NCBI GenBank assembly: GCA_016208965.1 | Contig: JACQXB010000014.1 | Location: 1 to 48,727 of the forward strand | Origin: Nitrospirota bacterium | GTDB taxonomy: Bacteria > Nitrospirota > Thermodesulfovibrionia > UBA6902 > DSMQ01 | DNA length: 48,727 nt | Reading direction: 5' to 3' | Shown here: one piece after another, positions 17,859 to 24,763 of the stretch | Numbering within the stretch: the stretch's first letter is position 1 | How the letters are laid out: each line of letters opens with the position of its first letter | Translations under genes and position numbers: made by a program | The notes under the pieces: generated by a model | Databases searched by the model: none | Told to the model about the DNA's origin: nothing | What the model saw: the letters and a program-made list of their open reading frames with translations, nothing else

Positions 17859-17900
17859 TGTATACTTGACTTTTTTTATACACTATGATACAGTTTGTAT
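17859..17900 (+). promoter_or_regulatory. Candidate lexA promoter and self-operator
   Basis: TGTATA (17859-17864) and TATACA (17877-17882) form an inverted repeat over a TTGACT (17866-17871). A second small dyad ATAC-N5-GTAT lies at 17888-17900, just before the preferred ATG. This is the expected position of a LexA operator, but the lineage-specific SOS box is not known to me. Confidence 0.35.
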
Positions 17901-17905
17901 TAATT

Positions 17906-18532
17906 ATGAAGACACAACTCAGTCAAAAACAGGCAGATGCAGTTCGCTGTATACGAAACTGGCTTATGCATAAGGGCAAAACCCCATCTGTGCGTGAGTT
18001 GATGACAGCGCTTGGATATAAATCCCCCCGTTCTGCTTCTTTAATTATTGAAGAATTAATCCAGAAAGGTATTCTAAGAAAGCGGTCAAATGGAGATTTG
18101 CAGTTAATTAAAGTTCTTGACGTAGATTCAGTTCATGCCCGCACAGTCGATATTCCTTTGGTTGGTATGGTTACTTGTGGGGTGCCTATTTTGGCTCAGG
18201 AAAATATTGAGGGGTTTATTCCTGTATCTGTTTCCCTTGCAAAGCCCGGATTTAAATACTTCTTGCTGAGGGCTAAAGGTGATTCTATGAACAAAGCTGG
18301 AATCAATGATGGAGATTTAATACTGGTCCGCCAGCAGTCAGCAGCAAAAAATGGCGATATAGTTGTAGCGCTGATTGATGAAGAAGCAACTGTAAAAGAG
18401 TTTCAACGTAGTAAAACTTGTGTTGTTCTAATGCCAAGGTCGAATAATAAAAAACATAAGCCGATTATCCTGACTGAAAATTTTCAGGTTCAAGGAGTGG
18501 CTGTAACAACAATTCCAAATTTGGAGGTTTGA
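17906..18532 (+). CDS. lexA: LexA-like SOS repressor with S24 autoprotease domain
   Basis: 208 aa from the ATG at 17906; a start at 17885 would add seven residues over operator-like DNA. The N-terminal winged helix (SQKQADAVRCIRNWLM, SVRELMTALGYKSPRSAS) is LexA-type. The latent protease has a cleavage site Cys91-Gly92 (VTCGVP, instead of the usual Ala-Gly), Ser127 (KGDSMNKAGI) and Lys164 (ATVKEF), with spacing like E. coli LexA. It represses DNA-damage genes until RecA-stimulated self-cleavage. The next small gene starts 2 nt after the stop. A phage-type repressor is a minor alternative. Confidence 0.88.
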   Translation: MKTQLSQKQADAVRCIRNWLMHKGKTPSVRELMTALGYKSPRSASLIIEELIQKGILRKRSNGDLQLIKVLDVDSVHARTVDIPLVGMVTCGVPILAQENIEGFIPVSVSLAKPGFKYFLLRAKGDSMNKAGINDGDLILVRQQSAAKNGDIVVALIDEEATVKEFQRSKTCVVLMPRSNNKKHKPIILTENFQVQGVAVTTIPNLEV

Positions 18533-18534
18533 AA

Positions 18535-18708
18535 ATGGCTAAGAATGCACCGTATGGAGATAATCATAGACATGGCGCAGTTAAAAATCGCACACAGGTT
18601 TATAACCCTCACAATCAGCGCTGGACAAAAATAGACGCAGACACTAATCTATTTATTGATCAGAAAGCAGATAAAGAGCTATTTAAAGGAGTGAGGAAGT
18701 GGAATTAA
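18535..18708 (+). CDS. Small protein (57 aa) of an uncharacterised family, source of the repeated tail
   Basis: Begins MAKNAPYGDNHRHGAVKNRT and ends DQKADKELFKGVRKWN. A GGAGG site lies 5 nt before the ATG. It is rich in Gly, Asn and basic residues and is probably soluble. Small proteins of this look occur beside restriction and toxin genes, but I know of no function. Its C-terminal segment recurs as isolated fragments at 21720-21770 and 22503-22546, where it reads QKADKEPFKGVRK. It overlaps the next gene by 10 nt. Confidence 0.6.
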   Translation: MAKNAPYGDNHRHGAVKNRTQVYNPHNQRWTKIDADTNLFIDQKADKELFKGVRKWN

Positions 18709-18912
18709 CATCAGAACAGATAAAAAGACAGGATTTTGTTGATAATGCAATTTTTGATCTTATTAAAACTGTTAAAAAAAAAAAAAAAAGATATTAATTG
18801 GGATATTGAAATGATTGGCGAAGTCAGAGATGTCATTGAAGATTGCTTAGTTGAGAGATTGAAGATTACAAATGAGCAAAATTTTTATCCTTATCTTGAA
18901 GAGAATTACTAA
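18699..18912 (+). pseudogene. Small gene (about 71 aa) interrupted at an A16 homopolymer
   Basis: GTG start inside the end of the 57-aa gene; frame reads ELTSEQIKRQDFVDNAIFDL... to a run of 16 A at 18774-18789 and then stops at RY-TAA. With 15 A the frame would continue DINWDIEMIGEVRDVIED...PYLEENY to a TAA at 18910-18912, just 11 nt before the methyltransferase start. The downstream part therefore is real coding sequence. The state may be a pseudogene, phase-variable, corrected by polymerase slippage, or a sequencing error at the homopolymer. Function is unknown; the acidic C-terminal part could be a regulator of the restriction system. Confidence 0.55.
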
Positions 18913-18923
18913 AGGGGAAAAAC

Positions 18924-20510
18924 ATGCTTAAAACAGATACGTTATTTTCCATAAAAGAAGCCAGCGAATGGGCGACACAGTATTTAAGCAAGACTGTGAC
19001 AACCGCTAATATTTCATACCTTATTCAATATGGCCGTGTCAAAAAAAATGGTGACAATGGCATGTCGCAGGTTTCAAAGCAAGAATTAATGACTTACTAT
19101 AAAACTTATAATGGTAAGCGCGAAGTTTTGTGGAAAAACCAACTCGGAGACGATTTAAACTGGGCCCTTTCGTTTGACCAATATAAAGAAGCTGAAACAA
19201 CTAAGCACGTGCACAGACTTCATCCATACAAAGGAAAGTTTATTCCACAACTGGTAGAGTATTTTCTTGACAGTCACACTGACGAATTTAAGAAACAAGT
19301 ATACTTTAAAAAAGGTGACATAGTTATAGACCCTTTTGCTGGCAGCGGAACAACAATGGTGCAAGCTTGCGAACTTGGAATGCATGCCATTGGTATAGAT
19401 GTTTCTGCCTTCAATGCACTCATAGGGAATTGTAAGGTTACGAAATATAACTTGGCTGATGTACAAACGCAAATCAACCGAATAACAAAAGCACTTAAGG
19501 AATTTCTATCGAATTCTCATACAATTGAATTTGAAGAAAAACTTTTGCAAGCACTTTACGAATTTAACAATAAATATTTCCCAGTTCCCGAATACAAATA
19601 CAAAGTCAAACGCAATCAAATTAACGAGGATAAGTATGGCACAGAGAAGGAAAAAGAGTTTTTGCCTACCTTCAACAAGCTTGTTAAAACATACAATATC
19701 AAATTGAAGCAAGACAAAGCCGATACATTTTTAGACAAATGGTATTCTCAGCATATTAGAGATGAAATCCGATTTGTGTTTGATGAAATCAGAAAAATAA
19801 AAGATACCGACACTAAAAATATCATCAGTATTATTTTAAGCAGAACTATTCGTTCATGCCGTGCCACAACCCACGCAGACCTTGCGACACTTATTGAACC
19901 AATCACAGCAACCTACTACTGTGCAAAACACGGCAAGGTTTGTAAACCACTTTTTTCGATTCTCAAATGGTGGGAGACCTACACGAAAGACACTGTCAAT
20001 CGTCTTTCACAATTTGATAGATTAAGAACAAAAACTTATCAAGTTTGTTTAACCAGAGATAGCCGAACAATTGACATCTTCGGAGAACTTGAAAAGAAAA
20101 ATCCTGCCTTTACAGGGTTAGCAAGAAAACAAAAAATCAAAGGAATATTTTCAAGTCCACCATATGTTGGACTAATTGATTACCATGAACAACATGCTTA
20201 CGCTTATGATCTTTTTGGCTTTAAACGCAAGGATGATTTAGAAATCGGCCCGCTCCATAAAGGACAAAGCAGAGAAGCGAAACAGAATTATATCCATGGA
20301 ATAACTGACGTGTTAAATAACTGTAAAAAGTTTTTGGTTGCTGATTATGACATTTTCCTTGTAGCAAATGATAAATACGGCATATATCCGACAATTGCAG
20401 AAAATTCTGGCATGCAAATCGTAAAGCAATACAAAAGACCCGTATTAAACCGCACAGAGAAAGATAAAGGGGCTTATTCGGAAATAATATTTCATTTTAA
20501 AGCAAAATAA
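18924..20510 (+). CDS. Type II DNA methyltransferase (SSPPY, N4-cytosine or N6-adenine type)
   Basis: 528 aa. Residues about 5-60 look like a helix-turn-helix (SIKEASEWATQYLSK...). SAM-binding motif I is DPFAGSGTT at residues 136-144, and the catalytic SSPPY motif is at 410-414. The order motif I before IV suggests the alpha/zeta-like arrangement of SPPY amino-methyltransferases. A long insertion separates them and may contain the target recognition region. AAAGGGG precedes the start. The gene is followed by a 61-aa ORF and a restriction endonuclease, so it protects host DNA in a type II system. Target sequence (GGNCC-like in TdeIII systems) is inferred only from the partner. Confidence 0.88.
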   Translation: MLKTDTLFSIKEASEWATQYLSKTVTTANISYLIQYGRVKKNGDNGMSQVSKQELMTYYKTYNGKREVLWKNQLGDDLNWALSFDQYKEAETTKHVHRLHPYKGKFIPQLVEYFLDSHTDEFKKQVYFKKGDIVIDPFAGSGTTMVQACELGMHAIGIDVSAFNALIGNCKVTKYNLADVQTQINRITKALKEFLSNSHTIEFEEKLLQALYEFNNKYFPVPEYKYKVKRNQINEDKYGTEKEKEFLPTFNKLVKTYNIKLKQDKADTFLDKWYSQHIRDEIRFVFDEIRKIKDTDTKNIISIILSRTIRSCRATTHADLATLIEPITATYYCAKHGKVCKPLFSILKWWETYTKDTVNRLSQFDRLRTKTYQVCLTRDSRTIDIFGELEKKNPAFTGLARKQKIKGIFSSPPYVGLIDYHEQHAYAYDLFGFKRKDDLEIGPLHKGQSREAKQNYIHGITDVLNNCKKFLVADYDIFLVANDKYGIYPTIAENSGMQIVKQYKRPVLNRTEKDKGAYSEIIFHFKAK

Positions 20511-20514
20511 AAAT

Positions 20515-20700
20515 ATGGATGAAAATAAAATTCTTTATGCTATATCAGTTGAAGATGCGATGAATGTTTCAGAAGAAGTGAATATTCCATTTGATGAAAA
20601 AGATTTGCCGTTTATTGAAGACAAAATCGGAGATTTTATGGGAAGTAAATGGAGTGAAGCAATAGAATATGCCTTGCAAGAATTAAAAGGGGAAAAATAA
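20515..20700 (+). CDS. Small acidic protein (61 aa) between methyltransferase and nuclease
   Basis: Starts 4 nt after the methyltransferase stop and ends 5 nt before the nuclease start, so the three genes form one unit. The sequence includes LYAISVEDAMNVSEEV and FIEDKIGDFMGSKWSEAIEYAL. A frameshifted paralogue lies just after the nuclease at 21524-21692. It is probably a helical accessory or control protein; no helix-turn-helix is clear, so a C-protein role cannot be claimed. I do not recognise a family. Confidence 0.6.
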   Translation: MDENKILYAISVEDAMNVSEEVNIPFDEKDLPFIEDKIGDFMGSKWSEAIEYALQELKGEK

Positions 20701-20705
20701 TTTTC

Positions 20706-21482
20706 ATGGCTTTAATGGAAGAATATAAAAACCATATTACAGAAACAATAAAAAGTTGTTTGCGGAGCAAGTTCCAGAACTACAAGCCAGAAACAGATAA
20801 TATGCCGTTTCATTATCGTTTGCTTGGCAAAGATAGAATGGCTTTATTTTCTTTTTTGCAATCATTAAATACAACTTTCGGAACCTCAATCTATGAGCCG
20901 GTTGCAAAAGAACTTGCAAAAACTACTTTTAAAGAAATTCACACTCAATACAAACTTGGTAATATTATTACGCAGGATGCACAGAATGAAATTCAAAGAA
21001 TGATGAATGACCTCTCTGTTGGCGGCGATGTAAACAAGGTTGGGGAAACAGAAAGAATTAGAAAGGCTGCTCAATCAGGTAAATTGAATAAGCTTAAATC
21101 GGTAAAAGTAGATTTGTTTCTTATCTCTAAAGAAGACGAAGTGTTTATGTTTGACTTGAAAACTGTCAAACCAAACAAAGGCGACTTCATTTCCTATAAA
21201 CGAAATATGTTGGAGTGGTTGGCTGTTTATTTTTACCAGCACCCAATGGCAAAAGTCAGCACGCTTATTTCAATTCCTTACAATCCATACGAACCAGAGC
21301 CATATAAACGCTGGACAATGAAAGGAATGTTGGATTTAAAAGAGGAAGTAAAAGTTGCGGAAGAATTTTGGGACTTCCTTGCTGGCAAAGGCACTTATAT
21401 TGACCTACTTGACTGCTTTGAAAAAGCAGGTATGGAGTTACGCCCGGAAATTGATGAATACTTTGCACGTTACAACAGGTAG
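20706..21482 (+). CDS. Type II restriction endonuclease, probable TdeIII family
   Basis: 258 aa. The nuclease core is VDLFLISKEDEVFMFDLKT with Asp136 and Asp150-Leu-Lys152, matching the PD-(D/E)xK pattern. KPNKGDF and NMLEWLAVYFYQHP follow. N-terminal residues form helices (MEEYKNHITETIKSCLRSKF). Overall resemblance is to the TdeIII family (recognition GGNCC), recognised from memory rather than by a search. It cleaves unmodified DNA and pairs with the methyltransferase at 18924-20510. No classical RBS precedes it, in line with translational coupling. Confidence 0.75.
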   Translation: MALMEEYKNHITETIKSCLRSKFQNYKPETDNMPFHYRLLGKDRMALFSFLQSLNTTFGTSIYEPVAKELAKTTFKEIHTQYKLGNIITQDAQNEIQRMMNDLSVGGDVNKVGETERIRKAAQSGKLNKLKSVKVDLFLISKEDEVFMFDLKTVKPNKGDFISYKRNMLEWLAVYFYQHPMAKVSTLISIPYNPYEPEPYKRWTMKGMLDLKEEVKVAEEFWDFLAGKGTYIDLLDCFEKAGMELRPEIDEYFARYNR

Positions 21483-21523
21483 TAAAAAAAATAGGGATGC
21501 GTGTCAATAGGAGACGCTACGCT

Positions 21524-21692
21524 ATGAATACCTCAAGAATTATTTACTCAATTAATATTGAAGATGTTCAAAATGTTGCAGAGGAAGAACTCGGAAGAAG
21601 GCTTACTAAAAAACATTGAAGATAAAATTGGCGATTATATAGACTGGTACAGCGCTATTGATATGGCTATGCAAAATGAAATTTTGTATTGA
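21524..21692 (+). pseudogene. Frameshifted paralogue of the 61-aa protein
   Basis: ATG at 21524 gives IIYSINIEDVQNVAEEELG, aligning with LYAISVEDAMNVSEEV of the gene at 20515. The frame then stops at a TGA at 21618-21620. In another frame the sequence continues LKNIEDKIGDYIDWYSAIDMAM, matching FIEDKIGDFMGSKWSEAIEYAL. An indel in the ACTAAAAAACATTG stretch separates the halves. It flanks the nuclease gene on the other side from its intact paralogue. Confidence 0.6.
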
Positions 21693-21719
21693 CAGCAGAA
21701 AGAGGCAAGAAGACTTATT

Positions 21720-21770
21720 AACCAAAAGGCGGATAAGGAGCCGTTTAAAGGGGTGAGGAAGGAAAGATAA
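21720..21770 (+). repeat. Second copy of the 57-aa gene tail
   Basis: Reads NQKADKEPFKGVRKER and a stop in frame. It matches the last codons of the gene at 18535-18708. It ends 2 nt before the vapBC promoter and marks the border between the restriction module and vapBC. Confidence 0.6.
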
Positions 21771-21772
21771 GT

Positions 21773-21818
21773 TTGACTTTTAAAATAGTAATACCTAAAA
21801 TAAAGGTAATACTATTTT
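21773..21818 (+). promoter_or_regulatory. vapBC promoter with overlapping operator
   Basis: TTGACT (21773-21778) and TAAAAT (21796-21801) are 17 nt apart. An inverted repeat AAAATAGTAATACC / GGTAATACTATTTT (21782-21795 and 21805-21818, one mismatch) overlaps the -10. This is where a VapB(-VapC) complex would bind for autoregulation. Confidence 0.6.
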
Positions 21819-21830
21819 GGAGGTAAGAAA

Positions 21831-22085
21831 ATGTCAACAATAACCAAAAAAGGGCAAGTGACAATACCGAAGCCTTTTAGAGAAACCCTGCACATAAAAG
21901 AAGGCGATAGACTTCTATTTGAAATGAAAGGCGACATGCTGATTTTAAAGAAAAAGGAAAGGAAATCCATACTTAGTCTCGGGGGAATTGCAAAAGGCAG
22001 AAAGGTTGGATTTGGAGACGAGAGAGAGTTCACTAAAAAAGTTGTTGCTAAGAGGATTGCAAAGGAGGGATTAAAGGGTGGATGA
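21831..22085 (+). CDS. vapB: AbrB/MazE-type antitoxin, VapB family
   Basis: 84 aa. The swapped-hairpin DNA-binding motif is at the N-terminus (ITKKGQVTIPKPFRETLHIKEGDRLLFE). The C-terminal basic tail should bind the toxin. TTGGAGG is 8 nt upstream of the ATG. It overlaps the PIN toxin gene by 8 nt and is preceded by a palindromic operator, as usual for autoregulated antitoxins. Confidence 0.88.
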   Translation: MSTITKKGQVTIPKPFRETLHIKEGDRLLFEMKGDMLILKKKERKSILSLGGIAKGRKVGFGDEREFTKKVVAKRIAKEGLKGG

Positions 22086-22488
22086 CCCTGTTTTTGTTGA
22101 CACCAATGTGTTCCTGAGATTTTTTGTCAGGGATATTGAATCTTTCTACTATAAGGCGAAAGAACTCTTTGAAAAAGCTGAAAACGGACAACTTAAGCTC
22201 GAAACAAGCGACATGGTGATTGCTGAGATTGTCTGGGTGCTTGAGTCATATTACGGATTTTCAAAACCAGAGATAAAAGAGGTAGTTGATGCAATCTTCG
22301 AAACAAAAAACCTTAAAGTAGCTAACCATTCAAGAGTCAAAGAAGCGGTTGATCTTTATTCGACTGAGAAAAAGGACTTTATTGATGCGTACAATATCGC
22401 GTATATGAAATCAAAAGATTTTAAAAAAGTGGCTACATTTGATGTTAAGCATTTTAAAAATATAGAGGGCGTTTCAAATATTTGGTAA
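22078..22488 (+). CDS. vapC: PIN-domain ribonuclease toxin, VapC family
   Basis: 136 aa, GTG start overlapping vapB. PIN acidic residues are visible in FVDTNVFLRFF (first Asp), SDMVIAEIVWVLE (Glu), KKDFIDAYNIAYM (Asp pair) and VATFDVKHF (last Asp). The family cleaves specific RNAs, often initiator tRNA or rRNA, when free of VapB. Length and residue order are complete. No frame problems. Confidence 0.88.
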   Translation: MDDPVFVDTNVFLRFFVRDIESFYYKAKELFEKAENGQLKLETSDMVIAEIVWVLESYYGFSKPEIKEVVDAIFETKNLKVANHSRVKEAVDLYSTEKKDFIDAYNIAYMKSKDFKKVATFDVKHFKNIEGVSNIW

Positions 22489-22502
22489 AAATTTTTAGAT
22501 GC

Positions 22503-23009
22503 ATTGTTCAGAAGGCGGATAAAGAGCCGTTTAAAGGGGTGAGGAATATATCTCAAAAGGAATTAATAGATATTGATGATTCTGGCAGAAAAGCTTTAAA
22601 GAACACTGTTTATGCCGGAAGACAAATATCTTAGGGGTTAAGTCTTTTAATTGATGATTTAAACAATAAAGTCAGTCTAATAGATGGAAATGGAAATCTA
22701 TTGGCTACATGGGATGTTTTCGTCATGGTTGGGAAATTGATGTCAAAGCTTAGCAGGGTTCTATTTGTTATTGCAGAGAGACGATTCGCTGAGAGTAGCG
22801 AGGAAGAATTTTTATACAATGAGGCATATATACTTACCGACCCCATACCACGAAATTTTATAAATGCCTTTAAGTCCGGCAAGGTTGGTATTGATTTGAG
22901 AATGCATCTGAAAGAAAATGGCACCGTAAGAAACCGAGGAACAGCCTTTAGAATTAAAGAAATAGATTTATGGGATTTATACTCTAATATCAGAAATCTT
23001 GGAATTTAG
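22503..23009 (+). pseudogene. Restriction endonuclease relic (MvaI/BcnI-like?) fused to a third copy of the small-gene tail
   Basis: The frame begins with IVQKADKEPFKGVR (the repeated tail) and runs on as NISQKELIDIDDSGRKALKNT to a TAG at 22632-22634. In the same frame it continues LLIDDLNNKVSLIDGNGN, then ATWDVFVMVGKLMSKLSRVL, GIDLRMHLK and RNRGTAFRIKEIDLWDLY up to 23009. The GTAFRI and IDLRMHL elements recall the C-terminal part of MvaI/BcnI-type enzymes, which I cannot confirm. The N-terminal catalytic half is missing and one nonsense codon is present, so it is an inactive relic. Confidence 0.5.
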
Positions 23010-23179
23010 TAACGGGAGGAGGATAAATGGTAAGCAAAAGATTTACTGATAAAGAAACAGGCATTATTCATTATGAATTACCTACCTTAAAAAACAGAAA
23101 CCAGGGCCAAGACCGAAAAAGACCGAGAATTAAGTATGGTGTCCCCAGAATTCAGAATTTACCAGGCTTTTCTTTCTGG

Positions 23180-23199
23180 ATTCCCGCCTTTGCGGGAAT
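23180..23199. repeat. dRS3-like palindrome
   Basis: ATTCCCGC-CTTT-GCGGGAAT fits the form ATTCCC-N8-GGGAAT known from Neisserial dRS3 and similar dispersed repeats. It lies between the defence island and the Hsp20 gene. An ORF over it (23027-23302) is probably spurious because it reads through the palindrome and an AT-rich stretch. A related 7-bp version occurs at 25582-25600. Confidence 0.6.
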
Positions 23200-23272
23200 G
23201 ACGAAAAGGCAGACATTACTTATGCAGTTTTCAATAACTTTAAAAAAAAATTTATACCTTTATAACCCCTAC

Positions 23273-23300
23273 TTGACAACTCCCTTTTATTTGATAAAAT
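23273..23300 (+). promoter_or_regulatory. Candidate sigma70 promoter for the Hsp20 gene
   Basis: TTGACA (23273-23278) and TAAAAT (23295-23300) are 16 nt apart, about 70 nt before the start codon. No CIRCE-type repeat is seen. Confidence 0.5.
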
Positions 23301-23372
23301 GAAATTATAATCTTTCATCTTTTAACCGTAAAAATGTAATCAATTAGAAAGTTTCATCTAAGGAGGTGTAAC

Positions 23373-23873
23373 ATGGCAGAAAAAAAGAAAAAAGTGAAAA
23401 AAGAGGAAAAAGCCGTAGAGCCTTACCGTCCTTCAGAATGGCTTACTCCTTTCAGAAGGATGGAGGAGATGTTTGAAGACTTCTTCCGCAGACCTCTCGG
23501 CCGCCCGTGGTGGCCCAGCCTGCCGCAGTTGTTTAAAGGGATGGAGCCCACGCCGTCCGTTGATATTTTTGAAGAAGGAGACGATGTTGTTGTGAAAACA
23601 GAACTGCCCGGCATGGAAAAAGACGATGTTGATGTCAACCTGACCGAAAACGCTATCACCATTTCCGGCGAGAAAAAAAAAGAAGAAAAGGTGGAAAAAA
23701 AAGACTATTACCATTTTGAGCGTTCTTACGGTTCATTCTCAAGAACATTCACCCTGCCTGCAGAGGTACAGACTGACAAGGCAAAGGCTTCATTCAAAAA
23801 AGGTGTGCTTGAGGTAAGGATACCGAAAACAGAAGAGGCAAAGAAAAAAACGCAGAAAGTTAAGATAGAATAA
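23373..23873 (+). CDS. Small heat-shock protein, Hsp20/alpha-crystallin family
   Basis: 166 aa. A Lys/Glu-rich N-terminus (MAEKKKKVKKEEKA) and a Trp-rich stretch (FRRPLGRPWWPSLPQLF) precede the alpha-crystallin domain at about 60-150: SVDIFEEGDDVVVKTELPGM, ITISGEKKKEE, HFERSYGSFSRTFTLP and FKKGVLEVRIPK. It is an ATP-independent holdase. AAGGAGG lies 5-11 nt upstream of the ATG. Codon use is like the neighbouring core genes. Confidence 0.93.
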   Translation: MAEKKKKVKKEEKAVEPYRPSEWLTPFRRMEEMFEDFFRRPLGRPWWPSLPQLFKGMEPTPSVDIFEEGDDVVVKTELPGMEKDDVDVNLTENAITISGEKKKEEKVEKKDYYHFERSYGSFSRTFTLPAEVQTDKAKASFKKGVLEVRIPKTEEAKKKTQKVKIE

Positions 23874-24011
23874 AAGATGTTATGCAGATAGGTTATTGCC
23901 TCGGGAAAAATTAGTAGTAAAAAATTAGGGACACATCCCACATTTTTATTCACCTTCTTTATCTTTACCAAGAAATGCAGGATGTATCCCTAACTAAATC
24001 CTAATTAAAAA

Positions 24012-24389
24012 TCACTCATATTTTCTCAAATCCCTCTCTGAAAGTCCAAAATAATGGCCGACCTCATGGATAAGGGTTTCCTGAATCTGTTCAATAAGCT
24101 CCTTTTCCGTAGAACATATATTTTCTATGTTTTTCTGAAAGAGGATTATCTTATCGGGCAGGGGATAGGGGATATCAAAAAACCCTCCTTTCTTAGGATA
24201 GGGCACACCACTGAAAAGCCCAAGTAAGAGTTCGTTTTTTGAGTTTAATCGTCTTGCATCTTCGCTGCATGGATAATCTTCTATGATAATTGTGATGTTT
24301 GTAAAATATCTTCTGTATTTTTCAGGCAATGTTTCCAATGCCTTTTCAACAAGCCTTTCAAAATGCTCTCTGCTTGCCCTGAAGGTCAT
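24012..24389 (-). CDS. Zincin-like metallopeptidase family protein (DUF1025-like)
   Basis: 125 aa. The HEVGHYFGL motif gives an HExxH zinc site near the C-terminus, followed by SERDLRKYE. The N-terminal half (HFERLVEKALETLPEKYRRYF, ITIIIEDYP) is typical for this small family. Substrate is unknown. No signal peptide, so cytosolic. It is transcribed away from Hsp20. Confidence 0.85.
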   Translation of the reverse strand: MTFRASREHFERLVEKALETLPEKYRRYFTNITIIIEDYPCSEDARRLNSKNELLLGLFSGVPYPKKGGFFDIPYPLPDKIILFQKNIENICSTEKELIEQIQETLIHEVGHYFGLSERDLRKYE

Positions 24390-24473
24390 ACTCTTATTTT
24401 ACAAGAAACATCTGCAGAAGACATTAGAGGATACTTCCCTGTTTTGAAATCTAAAAAAGGCAGATAGGGTTTA

Positions 24474-24489
24474 CCTGACTACTGTCAGG
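24474..24489. repeat. Short palindrome between two minus-strand genes
   Basis: CCTGAC-TACT-GTCAGG is followed by GCAGGCAGG. It is probably a dispersed repeat or the terminator of the FmdB gene; no clear T tract on the minus strand. Confidence 0.35.
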
Positions 24490-24531
24490 CAGGCAGGATT
24501 CTGCGTCAAAGATATAAACGGGAGGAGTAAA

Positions 24532-24696
24532 TCACGACTTCTTTGATGTTACTGCATGAAATGGGCTATATATCCTCTGAACATTGGTGTTGCCACATTT
24601 AGGACACTTTGGTGTTTCCTGGTCTTTTTCTTTCAAAGATAGGAAAAGAGTAAAAGTTTCATTACATTTAAGACACTTGTATTCATATGCTGGCAT
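24532..24696 (-). CDS. FmdB-family zinc-ribbon protein
   Basis: 54 aa from MPAYEYKCLKCNETF; the ATG at 24696 has AGGGGG just upstream and is preferred over a longer frame. Two CxxC pairs (CLKC, CPKCGN) make a zinc ribbon. The family was named from a regulatory protein next to formamidase, but the role is unknown. It lies divergently from cooC, 67 nt away. Confidence 0.85.
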   Translation of the reverse strand: MPAYEYKCLKCNETFTLFLSLKEKDQETPKCPKCGNTNVQRIYSPFHAVTSKKS

Positions 24697-24763
24697 GAGT
24701 CCCCCTTCCACACAGATTAGCACAGAGCTTTGAAACCAAACTAATTTATGTTACCATAAAAAC

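Noticed and set aside
17361-17884. tmRNA gene near smpB/thyX
   Set aside because: No tRNA-like ends or tag reading frame were found in the hairpin-rich spacer.
23027-23302. 91-aa ORF upstream of the Hsp20 gene
   Set aside because: It reads through a dRS3-like palindrome (WIPAFAGMT is its usual translation) and an AT-rich promoter region; only the first 30 residues look coding.
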